64,000 bases of DNA from 66-474 sp963771735 (GTDB lineage Bacteria; Pseudomonadota; Gammaproteobacteria; Xanthomonadales; Rhodanobacteraceae), in contig CAVYUN010000001.1 of assembly GCA_963771735.1 (NCBI GenBank), forward strand, positions 744,001 to 808,000. The letters are read 5' to 3'. The translations under genes and the position numbers were made by a program. The notes under the pieces are model-generated. The model saw nothing but the letters and a program-made list of their open reading frames with translations. It was not told the origin of the DNA and did no database searches. Of the stretch, positions 18,907 through 31,366 are shown piece by piece; position 1 is the stretch's first letter, and each line of letters opens with the position of its first letter.

Positions 18907-19941
18907 TCACTGCGCCGACTCCGCCATTTCCGCCCGGCGTTCGTCGAAGAAACGCTGGGCCGCGAGGCAAACCTCGCGTGTCCCGATCCGCTCGGCCGCC
19001 GAGATCGCGAACCACGGCGCCTGCCAACCCAGCCGCGTGACGATGTCGCCTGCTTTCGCCTCGCGTTCTTCCGGTGCCCACAGGTCGATCTTGTTCAACA
19101 GCAGCCAGCGCGGGCGCTGCAACAACTCCGGATCATGGCGCTGCAGTTCGCCCTCGATGATCCGCACCTGCTCCACCGGGTCGGCCCCGTCCAGCGGCGC
19201 CACGTCTACGATATGCAGCAGCAAGCTGGTGCGCGAGACGTGCTTCAGGAACTGGATGCCCAGCCCGGCGCCTTCGGCGGCGCCCTCGATCAGGCCGGGA
19301 ATGTCCGCGACCACGAAACTTTGCGACGGTCCCACGCTGACCACGCCCAGATGCGGCTGCAATGTGGTGAACGGGTAATCCGCGACCCGCGGCGTGGCGG
19401 CGGAAACGGCACGGATGAAGGTGCTCTTGCCGGCGTTCGGGAATCCCAGCAAGCCGACGTCGGCCAGCACTTTCAGCTCCAGTTTCAGCTCGCGCTCCTC
19501 GCCCGGGGTGCCGTGGGTGAAGCGGCGCGGCGCGCGGTTGGTGGAACTCTTGAAATGGATGTTGCCGAGCCCGCCCTTGCCACCCCTGGCAACCAGCAGT
19601 TTCTGGCCATGCTCGGTGAGATCGCCGATCAACTCATCGGTATCGAGATTGAACACCGAGGTGCCGACCGGGACCCGGATCGTGGTGTCTTCGCCGCCGC
19701 GTCCGTACATGTCGCTGCCCATGCCGTTCTGGCCGCGCTGCGCCTTGAAATGCCGCTGGTGGCGGAAATCGACCAGCGTGTTCAGGCCCTCGTCCGCGAC
19801 CAGCCACACGCTGCCGCCCTCGCCGCCATCGCCACCGTTGGGGCCGCCGAACGGAATGAATTTCTCGCGCCGGAAGCTGGCGCAACCGTCCCCGCCGTTG
19901 CCGGCCTGCACCTTGATGATGGCTTCGTCGACGAATTTCAT
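18907..19941 (-). CDS. obgE: GTPase Obg/CgtA
   Basis: The 344-residue ribosome-associated GTPase acts in 50S assembly and stress control. The N-terminal glycine-rich Obg fold (MKFVDEAIIKVQAGNGGDG, then PNGGDGGEGGSVW) is followed by the G domain: G1 GFPNAGKST, G3 DIPGLIEGAAEGAGLG, G4 LLNKIDLW. The extended frame begins 16 codons earlier, but the conserved protein begins at 19941. It follows rplU-rpmA in the usual order, separated here by a repeat and the rpmA terminator. Confidence 0.95.
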   Translation of the reverse strand: MKFVDEAIIKVQAGNGGDGCASFRREKFIPFGGPNGGDGGEGGSVWLVADEGLNTLVDFRHQRHFKAQRGQNGMGSDMYGRGGEDTTIRVPVGTSVFNLDTDELIGDLTEHGQKLLVARGGKGGLGNIHFKSSTNRAPRRFTHGTPGEERELKLELKVLADVGLLGFPNAGKSTFIRAVSAATPRVADYPFTTLQPHLGVVSVGPSQSFVVADIPGLIEGAAEGAGLGIQFLKHVSRTSLLLHIVDVAPLDGADPVEQVRIIEGELQRHDPELLQRPRWLLLNKIDLWAPEEREAKAGDIVTRLGWQAPWFAISAAERIGTREVCLAAQRFFDERRAEMAESAQ

Positions 19942-19983
19942 GGCGACCCACAGCGATAAACGCTTGCAAGCGTAACAAGTTGT

Positions 19984-20154
19984 CGTCATTCCGGCGAAAG
20001 CCGGACTGCGAAGTCAGGATGCCGTAGCGAACATCGGCGTAGCCGATGGCCCGCAGGGCGAGCGCCAAGGATGGCGCGAGTAACCCAGTGTCTTGCTCCG
20101 CAAGATCAGAGTCACGGGGTTCCGGATCGCGGCTGCGCCGCGTGCGGAATGACG
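19984..20154. repeat. inverted-repeat-bounded extragenic element
   Basis: The 171-base stretch opens with CGTCATTCCG and closes with CGGAATGACG, a 10-base inverted repeat, and contains further short palindromes. Related but shorter stretches occur at 20978-21050 and 24050-24123. It resembles the common GTCATTCC-type bacterial intergenic repeats and encodes nothing evident. Confidence 0.6.
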
Positions 20155-20180
20155 CCGGAAATCGATGGACTGCTCAAACG

Positions 20181-20206
20181 AAAAGCCCCGCTCGAAGCGG
20201 GGCCTT
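20181..20206 (-). terminator. intrinsic terminator after rpmA
   Basis: On the minus strand GCCCCGCT-TCG-AGCGGGGC is followed by TTTTCGTTTG. It lies 24 bases beyond the rpmA stop, separating it from obg. Confidence 0.82.
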
Positions 20207-20229
20207 CCGATTAACGTTGTCGGTTCACG

Positions 20230-20490
20230 TCAGCCCGCGACCACGTTCACGGTGCGACGGCCGCCGTTCGGGCCCTTGGTGGTGAACTCCACCTTGCCGT
20301 CGACCAGCGCGAACAGCGTGTGGTCGCGGCCGAGGCCCACGCCGACGCCCGGATGGAACTGGGTGCCGCGCTGGCGCACGATGATGTTGCCGGCTTCGAC
20401 GACCTGGCCGCCGAACAACTTGACGCCGAGGTATTTCGGGTTGGAGTCGCGGCCGTTGCGCGAGGAACCTACGCCTTTTTTGTGTGCCAT
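20230..20490 (-). CDS. rpmA: 50S ribosomal protein L27
   Basis: The 86-residue protein contributes its N-terminal tail to the peptidyl-transferase centre. The sequence MAHKKGVGSSRNGRDSNPK, the LGVKLFGGQ segment and GNIIVRQRGT are diagnostic. It begins directly with MAHKK, so it lacks the cleavable extension seen in Firmicutes. It follows rplU by 11 bases in one transcription unit. Confidence 0.98.
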   Translation of the reverse strand: MAHKKGVGSSRNGRDSNPKYLGVKLFGGQVVEAGNIIVRQRGTQFHPGVGVGLGRDHTLFALVDGKVEFTTKGPNGGRRTVNVVAG

Positions 20491-20501
20491 TTAGCTTCTC
20501 C

Positions 20502-20822
20502 TCACTTGCTGCCGGCGCTGATGCCAGTCACTTCGATTTCGGTGTAATGCTGCCGGTGGCCCATCTGCTTGCGATGGTGCTTGCGGCGGCGGAACTTGAC
20601 GATGCGGACCTTGTCGGCACGACCGTGGCCGCGCACCTTGGCGGAGACGCTGGCGCCCGCCACGGCGGGTGTGCCGACGGTGACGCTGTCGCCTTCGCCG
20701 ACCAGCAGCACGTTGTCGAACGTGATCGCGGCATCGGGTTCGGCATCCAGTTTCTCGACGCGCAGGACTTCGCCCTGCATCACGCGGTACTGGCGACCGC
20801 CGGTAACAATGACTGCGTACAT
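20502..20822 (-). CDS. rplU: 50S ribosomal protein L21
   Basis: The 106-residue protein binds 23S rRNA together with L20. The start YAVIVTGGRQYRVMQGEVL and the basic VKFRRRKHHRKQMGHRQHYT tail are typical. It is the first gene of rplU-rpmA, with a promoter about 70 bases upstream. Confidence 0.97.
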   Translation of the reverse strand: MYAVIVTGGRQYRVMQGEVLRVEKLDAEPDAAITFDNVLLVGEGDSVTVGTPAVAGASVSAKVRGHGRADKVRIVKFRRRKHHRKQMGHRQHYTEIEVTGISAGSK

Positions 20823-20891
20823 GATCTTGGCTCTCGGGTTCTGTCGTTATTCTGGGTGTCACGCGCACGCATCCGCGCGCGCGAACCGCCG

Positions 20892-20921
20892 ATTTTAGCG
20901 TGATGCCGGGGCTTTGGGCAA
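20892..20921 (-). promoter_or_regulatory. putative promoter of rplU-rpmA
   Basis: On the minus strand TTGCCC (20921-20916) and TAAAAT (20897-20892) are 18 bases apart, leaving a leader of roughly 65 bases before rplU. The same 20823-21143 gap also holds a repeat at 20978 and the uvrA upstream region. Confidence 0.5.
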
Positions 20922-20977
20922 GCCGCCTTCCCGCCAGTGGGAGCGAGTACAAGGGGTGCGGGCCGCGCGGCCCCGGG

Positions 20978-21050
20978 GCCGTCATCCCGACGTGGACCGG
21001 AATCCAGTCGGGAAAATGCGTCCCGGCCTGCGCCGGGACAACCAAACGGG
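20978..21050. repeat. degenerate extragenic repeat
   Basis: The stretch begins CCGTCATCCCGACG and includes CGTCCCGGCCTGCGCCGGGAC, which forms a stem. It is similar in style to 19984-20154 and 24050-24123, with CGTC-type ends and GGAATCC inside. Confidence 0.4.
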
Positions 21051-21143
21051 CGTCCGGCCACCCCGACGCCCATCGAAATCCGGCCGCATGAACCCCAAAT
21101 CAGGCGGGTCGCTATAGTAACGGGCTTTGCCGCACGCATCCCC

Positions 21144-24010
<2,867 letters not shown>

Positions 24011-24049
24011 AACAAACGCTGGCGCGAATCCGGCTGCCTGCGCGCCGTC

Positions 24050-24123
24050 CCGGCGAAGTCCGGATTCCATTTTTGTTTGACCTGCCCCGACCTGGATCCC
24101 GGCCTTCGCCGGGAAGACGAAAG
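24050..24123. repeat. degenerate extragenic repeat
   Basis: Between uvrA and the thioesterase, CGTCCCGGCGAAGTCCGGATTCC and GGATCCCGGCCTTCGCCGGGAAGACG form an imperfect inverted pair. It belongs to the same style of repeat as 19984-20154. Confidence 0.45.
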
Positions 24124-24133
24124 GTAAAACCGC

Positions 24134-24697
24134 ATGACCGACGACAACAAGAAAAAAACTTCCCGCCGCGCACCCCGCAAACGCGCCAAGGCCAAGGCGC
24201 CAGCGCGCGCGCCGGAAACAAAACGCGACAGCCGCGCGCAGCCCGCACCGCAAGCAAAGCGCGAACGGCCGACGCAATCCGAGCCACCGTCGTCACCGGC
24301 GCCAATGCTCGCCGTGATCCCGATGCACGTGCGCTGGCGCGACCTCGATGCCTTCAACCACGTCAACAACTCGTCGTACCTGACGTTCCTGGAAGAAGCA
24401 CGCCTGCAATGGCTGCGCACGGTGCCGGGCGAATGGTTCCACGCGCATGCGATGCCGGTGATGGCCGCGGTGGAGCTGCACTACCGCAAGCCGATCGAAT
24501 GGCCCGCCGAAGTCGACGTGCAGCTGGGCTGCGAGCGACTCGGCAAATCCTCGGTCACCATCGGCAACCGCATCGTGGACCGCCATGACGCATCCATCGT
24601 GTACGCCGACGGCAATGTGGTGATGGTGTGGATCGATCCCGCGACCGGCGGCTCGGTGCCGCTGCCGGACGCGATCCGCAAGACTTGCGGCGATTGA
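24134..24697 (+). CDS. acyl-CoA thioesterase (4HBT/YbgC-FadM type)
   Basis: The 187-residue protein has a hot-dog thioesterase domain from about residue 55. It contains RWRDLDAFNHVNNSSYLTFL, the 4-hydroxybenzoyl-CoA thioesterase signature with its catalytic Asp, and then EEARLQWL. The first 55 residues are unusual: a disordered Lys/Arg/Ala/Pro tail (KKKTSRRAPRKRAKAKAPAR) absent from typical family members. AAAGG precedes the ATG. The substrate is probably a medium or short acyl-CoA; the tail could bind nucleic acid or membrane, which is only a guess. Confidence 0.82.
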   Translation: MTDDNKKKTSRRAPRKRAKAKAPARAPETKRDSRAQPAPQAKRERPTQSEPPSSPAPMLAVIPMHVRWRDLDAFNHVNNSSYLTFLEEARLQWLRTVPGEWFHAHAMPVMAAVELHYRKPIEWPAEVDVQLGCERLGKSSVTIGNRIVDRHDASIVYADGNVVMVWIDPATGGSVPLPDAIRKTCGD

Positions 24698-24713
24698 ACC
24701 CATCCCCACCCAT

Positions 24714-24745
24714 CCCTCTCCCTGAAGGGGAGGGCTTGTACTTTT
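24714..24745 (+). terminator. hairpin after the thioesterase gene
   Basis: CCCTCTCC and GGGGAGGG (one wobble pair) form an 8-bp stem, followed by CTTGTACTTTT. It is a plausible intrinsic terminator and also resembles a common CCCTCTCCC repeat. Confidence 0.5.
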
Positions 24746-24830
24746 CAGGACCGAATGTCGGGCCGGTTCTTCACCCCGATCCGGACCGGCTTCCAGCGGA
24801 CCCAGGTATCGTGAGCGGGCAACAGGACCG

Positions 24831-25520
24831 TCAGGAACGCTGCTGTTCTTCCAGCGTCAACGCCACCTTGTCGCGCAGGTACACCGGCAGTGCCTGTTCC
24901 GGCGGCACGCCCTCGCCCGCCGCCAGCAGCGGCACGGCCAGGCGCGCGATGTCGCTGGCTTGCGGATAACGGCCACCGTCGGTCCACGATGGCGCCGACG
25001 GCAAACGACTGCTGATCGCATCGGCGTAGGCATGCCAGCCCGTACCGATCACGTTCCATGCCTCGGCTTCCGGCAACTTCAAGTCCGAAGCCGCCAGCAC
25101 GCGTTCCGCGTCAAGCGGCTCGGCAAGTCCGTGAGCATCGAAACGAAACGTGCCCGCGTAGATTTCCCCGCGGCGCGCGTCGATCGCGGCGAGGATCGCC
25201 GCACCATTCTTCGGCGCCTGCATCGCCAGCGCCGCCAACGACGACACCGGCACCACCAGCAGGTCCAGTGCCAGCGCCAGGCCCTGCGCCACCGAGATCG
25301 CCAGGCGTACGCCGGTGAACGCGCCGGGCCCACGCCCCACCGCGATCGCACCGAGCTGGCGGCGCGTGATGCCGGCCTCGGCCAGCAGCGCTTCCGCCAT
25401 CGGCAGCACCAGTTCGGCGTGGCGGCGCGGTGCCAGCTCGCTGCGGTCGATCACCACGCCGTCGCGCAGCAACGCGACGGAACAGTTTTCGGTGGCGGTT
25501 TCGATGGCGAGCAGGTTCAT
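24831..25520 (-). CDS. tsaB: tRNA threonylcarbamoyladenosine biosynthesis protein TsaB
   Basis: The 229-residue member of the ASKHA/Hsp70-like fold scaffolds TsaD and TsaE in t6A formation. The start MNLLAIETATENCSVALL and the GRGPGAFTGVRLAISVAQGL segment are diagnostic. ATG 25520 overlaps the VOC gene stop in an ATGA, so the two are cotranslated. Its partner tsaE is at 10.9 kb. Confidence 0.94.
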   Translation of the reverse strand: MNLLAIETATENCSVALLRDGVVIDRSELAPRRHAELVLPMAEALLAEAGITRRQLGAIAVGRGPGAFTGVRLAISVAQGLALALDLLVVPVSSLAALAMQAPKNGAAILAAIDARRGEIYAGTFRFDAHGLAEPLDAERVLAASDLKLPEAEAWNVIGTGWHAYADAISSRLPSAPSWTDGGRYPQASDIARLAVPLLAAGEGVPPEQALPVYLRDKVALTLEEQQRS

Positions 25521-25897
25521 CCGGGCATTTTCGCAGACGGCGGCTGCCATAACTCGATGCGCGTACCGTCCGGATCCACGATCCAGCCGAAGCGTCCGTT
25601 TTCGTCCGCGTGCACGTTCGGGTCGACTTCGATGCCCTCGGCACGCAGCTTCGCGAGCAATGCGTCCAGGTCATCGACGCGGAAGTTGAGCATGAATTCC
25701 CGTGTGCTCGGCGCGAAATATTGCGTATCCATCCCGAACGGCGCCCACAGCGTCGACCCCGGTCGCGTGGCGTCCTCGGCGAAGCTCGCGCCGTAGTCGT
25801 TCACCTCGATGCCGAGGTGCTTCGCATACCACGCGCGCAGCGCCTGCGGATCGCGGGATTTGAAAAAGATGCCGCCGAATCCGATGACTTTGCCCAT
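25517..25897 (-). CDS. VOC family (glyoxalase/bleomycin-resistance-like) protein
   Basis: The 126-residue protein has the paired beta-alpha-beta-beta-beta units of the vicinal oxygen chelate fold: GGIFFKSRDPQALRAWYAKH at the start and FMLNFRVDDLDALLAKLRAEG in the second half. It ends DPDGTRIELWQPP with the conserved metal-site Glu. A strong GGAGAG ribosome binding site precedes ATG. It lies between a helicase gene (3 bases) and tsaB (4-base overlap). Substrate unknown. Confidence 0.85.
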   Translation of the reverse strand: MGKVIGFGGIFFKSRDPQALRAWYAKHLGIEVNDYGASFAEDATRPGSTLWAPFGMDTQYFAPSTREFMLNFRVDDLDALLAKLRAEGIEVDPNVHADENGRFGWIVDPDGTRIELWQPPSAKMPG

Positions 25898-25900
25898 GGC

Positions 25901-27823
<1,923 letters not shown>

Positions 27824-27829
27824 CGCGCA

Positions 27830-27835
27830 AGTATC
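27830..27835 (-). promoter_or_regulatory. -10 box of yoaA (putative leaderless promoter)
   Basis: Minus-strand GATACT is followed by TGCGCG and then ATG, the same 6-base spacing seen at uvrB, queG and nnr. No convincing -35. The rest of 27836-28037 holds no gene that I can support. Confidence 0.4.
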
Positions 27836-28037
27836 GCCGATGCGGAACGCCCGCGTCGTCCGCGCGCAGTGGCACTGCCATGTTCCGCTGAACCGACGAA
27901 GTGCATATCGCCGTTTCTGGGGAAATAAACCTTTAGCACCCCACATTGCGCGATATGCAAAACAGGATTGCCCCGCACCTCGCGACATGCCTGCAACGCA
28001 AGCGCTTGACGTTGCGCAGGATTTTTCCGCTTGACGT

Positions 28038-28100
28038 GCCAAACGCAGCGCGCAAGGATGTGTGCATATCCCCGGATTCGGGGTCTACTAAGCGTTAGTT
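28038..28100 (+). other. degenerate integron recombination site (left edge of cassette region)
   Basis: GTTAGTT at 28094-28100 matches the right core-site pattern of attC/attI (GTTRRRY, one mismatch) and is preceded by AAGC as in attC sites. About 55 bases upstream GCCAAAC resembles the inverse core (RYYYAAC). A small palindrome, CCCCGGATTCGGGG, lies between. It is weaker than the site at 28580. Confidence 0.45.
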
Positions 28101-28121
28101 TACTTTGCAAACTCTATTCGC

Positions 28122-28574
28122 ATGGAGACATACAACACACGGCTTCGCGACATTTGGCACCGGGCTAATCCACCCGTAGTCTTTCGGCGTGGTTCCGGAA
28201 ATCCACTTCTCGTGCGCCTTCCATACGCCGCCAACAACTTCGATTGGCTTCGTGGCGACAAGCGACACAAGCCGCAATGGAATAAGCAATTCAAATGTTG
28301 GGAAGTCCCTGTTGCTTGGTACGACTGGCTTGCACGGCGAGCTTGTCGAAAAATTTGCAAGTGCATACTTGGTGCAGCTCTAATCGGGAACAGCAGAAGT
28401 GTGCTCCAGCGTGCTGAAATGCCGAAGGTCTACATTGCGAGTGTTCTTGCATGGGGGCAAACCATGGGACCTAGGGCATCCTGGCGGCCTCTGGCACGAA
28501 GTTTCGGATACCTTTGCATTCGAGTCGGGGGCCAAAGAAGTATGCCTGTCGTCTGCTTGTTCCAGCCCAGTAAG
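28122..28574 (+). pseudogene. decayed cassette gene of a conserved hypothetical family
   Basis: The first 70 codons read as a sensible protein (METYNTRLRDIWHRANPPV, then WLRGDKRHKPQWNKQFKCW). Continuation then needs several frame changes: LVEKFASAYLVQ in one frame, REQQKCAPAC in another, CECSCMGANHG after an in-frame TGA, GHPGGLWHEVSDTFAF in a third, and YACRLLVPAQ ending at TAA 28572-28574. I recognise the Cys-rich CECSCMGANHG block as belonging to a small conserved uncharacterised family, from memory only. The gene lies between two core sites, like an integron cassette. Confidence 0.6.
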
Positions 28575-28579
28575 CGCAA

Positions 28580-28649
28580 TCTAACTGCTCGCTCCAGACG
28601 GACGCTTACCCGCTACGCGGGTTCGCGCCGCTAAGCTCAAGCGTTAGCT
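28580..28649 (+). other. integron attC recombination site
   Basis: The 70-base site starts with inverse core ATCTAAC (28580-28586) and ends with core GTTAGCT (28643-28649), preceded by CTCAAGC as in VCR-like attC sites. The arms CTAAC/GTTAG and GGACGC/GCGCCGC-type segments can pair. A central ACCCGC-TAC-GCGGGT hairpin forms the variable tip. It directly follows the stop of the decayed cassette gene, the expected cassette layout. Confidence 0.75.
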
Positions 28650-29110
28650 TGCTATGGGAGAACCGTATCTTGAAGAAAACAGAGCGGATCAGCTACCCGC
28701 CTTACGGCACGTGCATATATTGCGGCGCAACCGAAGGTCTTTCTAGAGACATATCCCTACGGGTTAGGTGGCACACTGGAATTGCACAAGCAAGCAGTCC
28801 CGACTGCGCCAAAGTAACAAACAAAGTCGAACGGGCTGTGCTTCGGGGCGAGCTCAGGCTGGTCAGGGTTAAGTTTCGGTGCAACTTCAGTCTCGAAGTC
28901 AAGCACGCCGAGTGCGCCCAAAACGTAGCCAACCTTGTAGTGATGCGCAACGGCGACGAAGTGACTGTTGAGCTGCCGCTCACCAAATATCCAATCTTGG
29001 TCCGATGTCTGCTCGCCGGCCGACTCGCGTCGGCATCGAATCAAAAGTGGCATCGACAGTTCGCCCGGATCGTCACATGTCCCTTCGGGGCCAATCCAAT
29101 ACAAGGCTGA
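28649..29110 (+). pseudogene. decayed cassette gene, HNH-endonuclease-like
   Basis: An open frame of about 153 codons begins right after the attC core. It contains RISYPPYGTCIYCGATEGLSR, a CxxC treble-clef start typical of one HNH family (split as RISYPPYGT and CIYCGATEGLSR). The expected continuation with PYGLGGTLELHK lies in another frame; the first frame is then regained (CAKVTNKVERAVLRGELR). Two nearby frame changes thus destroy the HNH core, and the tail is also unclear. It is probably a nonfunctional second cassette. Confidence 0.5.
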
Positions 29111-29537
29111 TTCACGTCTTGCGGAGCTTGCGAGCCAGCAGCATGCCGCAAGTTACAACGCAGTCCAGCGAGAGTTCGCGGCATGGTGCAGGTGATCTAT
29201 GGCTGCACAGGGGCGCTTGTCGCGGCTCAAAGCCCCATCGCCACGTGGCATAATCTTGGCTGCAAACCGCACTCGGTGATTCGTTGGTACGTCTTACATT
29301 TCCGCTTGCCGCGCACGCAAACCAAATTCACAGGGTCGTTGTGCTCCCAGATCAAAAGAGCGGTCAGCTCGTCGCAGACGTGCAGCTCTTCGAGTGACTC
29401 ATAGTGCCCCGCGTTACGGCGTGTTGCTCGACGCGTTCGGCGGCGCTGGCGCAAGTAGCATCAAGTTTGAAGCGCAAGGCCCGGGCAGATACGATTTCGG
29501 CCCCGCTTGATTCAAGCCCCAGCGCGCGGATGCGACC
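29111..29537. other. 427-base stretch without a supported gene
   Basis: This lower-GC stretch continues the cassette region. No second attC end was recognised. A minus-strand frame of 75 codons (29227-29454) has a protein-like central part (SLEELHVCDELTALLIWEHN) but no ribosome binding site or recognised family. It may be cassette debris. Confidence 0.4.
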
Positions 29538-29939
29538 ATGAAAATCTCCGCAACCGTCAACAACTCGGGCACGCAACACGCCGTCGCGGTTTGCACCGAC
29601 GGCAAAGCACGCCCGCTCGCGATTCCCGCAAAGGATTCCGGCCCGGGTTCCGGCGTGAACGGCGGCGAGTTGCTGTTGCTGGCGCTGGCGACCTGCTATT
29701 GCAACGATCTGTACCGCGAGGCCACGCGCATGGGTATCGCGCTGGAGGCGGTCGAGGTCGAGGCGAGCGCCACGTTTCCCGGTGTCGGCCTCGCCGCCAC
29801 CGACATCCGCTATCGGGCCAGGGTAACTTCGCCGGCCGATGCCGGAACGATCACCGAGTTGCTGCGCGAGACCGACGCGGTCGCGGAAGTGCACAATACC
29901 GTCCGGTCCGGTGCACCCGTCACGCTGTTGACGGACTGA
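29538..29939 (+). CDS. OsmC-like peroxiredoxin family protein
   Basis: The 133-residue protein resembles the OsmC/Ohr/YhfA group. It has the GSGVNGGELLLLALATCYCNDL helix (shown in parts: GSGVNGGELL, LALATCYCNDL) that carries a resolving-type cysteine pair, and the closing VEVEASATFPGVGLAATDI strands. Such proteins reduce organic hydroperoxides or act on related thiol substrates. It is the first normal-GC gene after the cassette island. Confidence 0.78.
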   Translation: MKISATVNNSGTQHAVAVCTDGKARPLAIPAKDSGPGSGVNGGELLLLALATCYCNDLYREATRMGIALEAVEVEASATFPGVGLAATDIRYRARVTSPADAGTITELLRETDAVAEVHNTVRSGAPVTLLTD

Positions 29940-30021
29940 AATGACGGCGGGCGTCGTTGGTCCGGATTTTCGCGTATCGTCGGGCCGCCCATCTCATTGA
30001 CCGATCATCGACAGGTACCGC

Positions 30022-30669
30022 ATGTCCAGACTGAAAGTGCAAAGCTTCGCCGTTTCGCTGGACGGTTTCGGCGCGGGTCCGGACCAGGACCTTGAGAATC
30101 CGCTGGGCGTTGGCGGTCCCGACTTGATGGAGTGGTTTTTCCACAGCAAGGCGTGGCGCGCGATGCACGGCGAATCCGGCGGCGAGACCGGGGTCGACAA
30201 CCAGATGGCCGAACAGGGCTTCGCGAACCTCGGTGCGTGGATCCTCGGCCGCAACATGTTCGGCCCGATTCGTGGACCATGGCCGGACGACGACTGGAAA
30301 GGCTGGTGGGGCGACGAGCCGCCCTACCACGTGCCGGTGTTCGTGCTCACCCACCACGCGCGCGAGCCGTTGCCGATGCAGGGCGGCACGACCTTCCATT
30401 TCGTGACCGGCGGCATCCATGCCGCGCTGGATGCCGCGAGGCAGGCCGCCGGCGAACGTGACATCCGGCTCGGCGGCGGCGTGGCGACCGTGCGCGAGTT
30501 CCTCGCGGCACGCCTGGTCGATGAGCTGCACCTGGCAGTCAGGCCGGTACTGCTGGGACGCGGCGAAAACCTGTGGCAGGGTATCGACCTGCGCGCACTT
30601 GGTTACGCCTGCGACCGCGTGGTGCCGGGCGAACGCGCCACCCATGTGTTCCTGAGCCGGCAGGCATGA
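30022..30669 (+). CDS. dihydrofolate reductase/RibD C-terminal domain family protein
   Basis: The 215-residue protein has the RibD_C fold: an N-terminal strand with SFAVSLDGFGAG, the NAD(P)H-loop segment LGRNMFGPIRGPW, and GGGVATVREFLAARLVDELHL near the end. Members reduce pterin or pyrimidine-like substrates; many are of unknown role. It lies 82 bases after the OsmC gene and may share its transcript. Confidence 0.83.
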   Translation: MSRLKVQSFAVSLDGFGAGPDQDLENPLGVGGPDLMEWFFHSKAWRAMHGESGGETGVDNQMAEQGFANLGAWILGRNMFGPIRGPWPDDDWKGWWGDEPPYHVPVFVLTHHAREPLPMQGGTTFHFVTGGIHAALDAARQAAGERDIRLGGGVATVREFLAARLVDELHLAVRPVLLGRGENLWQGIDLRALGYACDRVVPGERATHVFLSRQA

Positions 30670-30686
30670 ACGGCACGCGTTGACAT

Positions 30687-30702
30687 GTGTCCGGACGGAC
30701 AC
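30687..30702 (+). terminator. short palindrome after the RibD-like gene
   Basis: GTGTCCG-GA-CGGACAC is a perfect 7-bp inverted repeat 18 bases beyond the stop. No T-run follows, so an operator for the next gene is an equally good reading. The remaining gap to 30916 shows only an AT-richer stretch near 30780-30800. Confidence 0.3.
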
Positions 30703-30916
30703 GTTTGCCGCATCGCCGGGTCGTCGCAGCAGAACTGACGGGCGTCCGGGCCGGCGCCCGCGGGCAACTGCATGGCTTTAACAAATCCTGGAATATGATC
30801 GGTGCCCTGGGAGTTCAACAACTGCCTTCGCCGGGGATCCAACCGTCCCCTCCTCGGGTCGACAGCGCGATGGAAACCGCCAACCGCGCCATGAGTCGGG
30901 ATCGGGGAGAAATCGC

Positions 30917-31342
30917 ATGAACACGTCGTCGCCCAGGTGGTTCAAGGCCGTCGCCATGCTGGCCTTGCTCTGGAATCTGCTCGGCTGTCTCGCGTTTGCT
31001 TCCGACCTGCGCGTCGAGCCCGAGGATCTTGCGAAGTTGCCCGATGCGCAACGCGCGCTGTACGAGACGCGGCCGTTCTGGGCCGTGGCGGCAACGGCCT
31101 TTGCGGTGATCGGCGGCGCGCTTGGCTGCCTCGGTCTGCTGCTGGGCAAGAAGTGGGCTTACTTCCTGCTGCTGTTGTCGCTGGCCGGCATCCTGGTCCA
31201 GGACTTCGCACTGTTCGTGCTGGCCAATGGTGCCAGCGTGGCCGAACCGGCAGCGGTAATCCTGCAGATTCTGGTTTTGCTGGTCGGGATCGGGCTGGTC
31301 GTGCTCAGCCTCAAGGGCATGGCGCGTGGCTGGCTGGCCTGA
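30917..31342 (+). CDS. small integral membrane protein, four predicted helices
   Basis: The 141-residue protein has four hydrophobic helices: AVAMLALLWNLLGCLAFAS, AVAATAFAVIGGALGCLGLL, AYFLLLLSLAGILVQDFAL and ILQILVLLVGIGLVVLSL. A soluble acidic stretch with DLRVEPEDLAKLP lies between helices 1 and 2. A GGGGAGAAA ribosome binding site supports the start. I do not recognise a named family beyond generic inner-membrane proteins. It is convergent with queD. Confidence 0.72.
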   Translation: MNTSSPRWFKAVAMLALLWNLLGCLAFASDLRVEPEDLAKLPDAQRALYETRPFWAVAATAFAVIGGALGCLGLLLGKKWAYFLLLLSLAGILVQDFALFVLANGASVAEPAAVILQILVLLVGIGLVVLSLKGMARGWLA

Positions 31343-31366
31343 GTCCGCGCCGGCTCTGCGCCTGGC

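Noticed and set aside
24011..24588. Continuation of the second uvrA frame into a 536-residue fusion product
   Set aside because: After about 23926 this frame no longer encodes UvrA; the true C-terminus AAKPSRRKKRA is in the next frame and stops at 24010.
29227..29454. 75-codon minus-strand frame in the cassette region
   Set aside because: It looks partly protein-like but has no ribosome binding site, no recognised family and sits in decayed DNA, so I did not call it a gene.
28000..29537. Prophage or insertion sequence as the source of the low-GC island
   Set aside because: No transposase, integrase, phage gene or terminal inverted repeats with target duplication were seen; attC-type sites explain the layout better.
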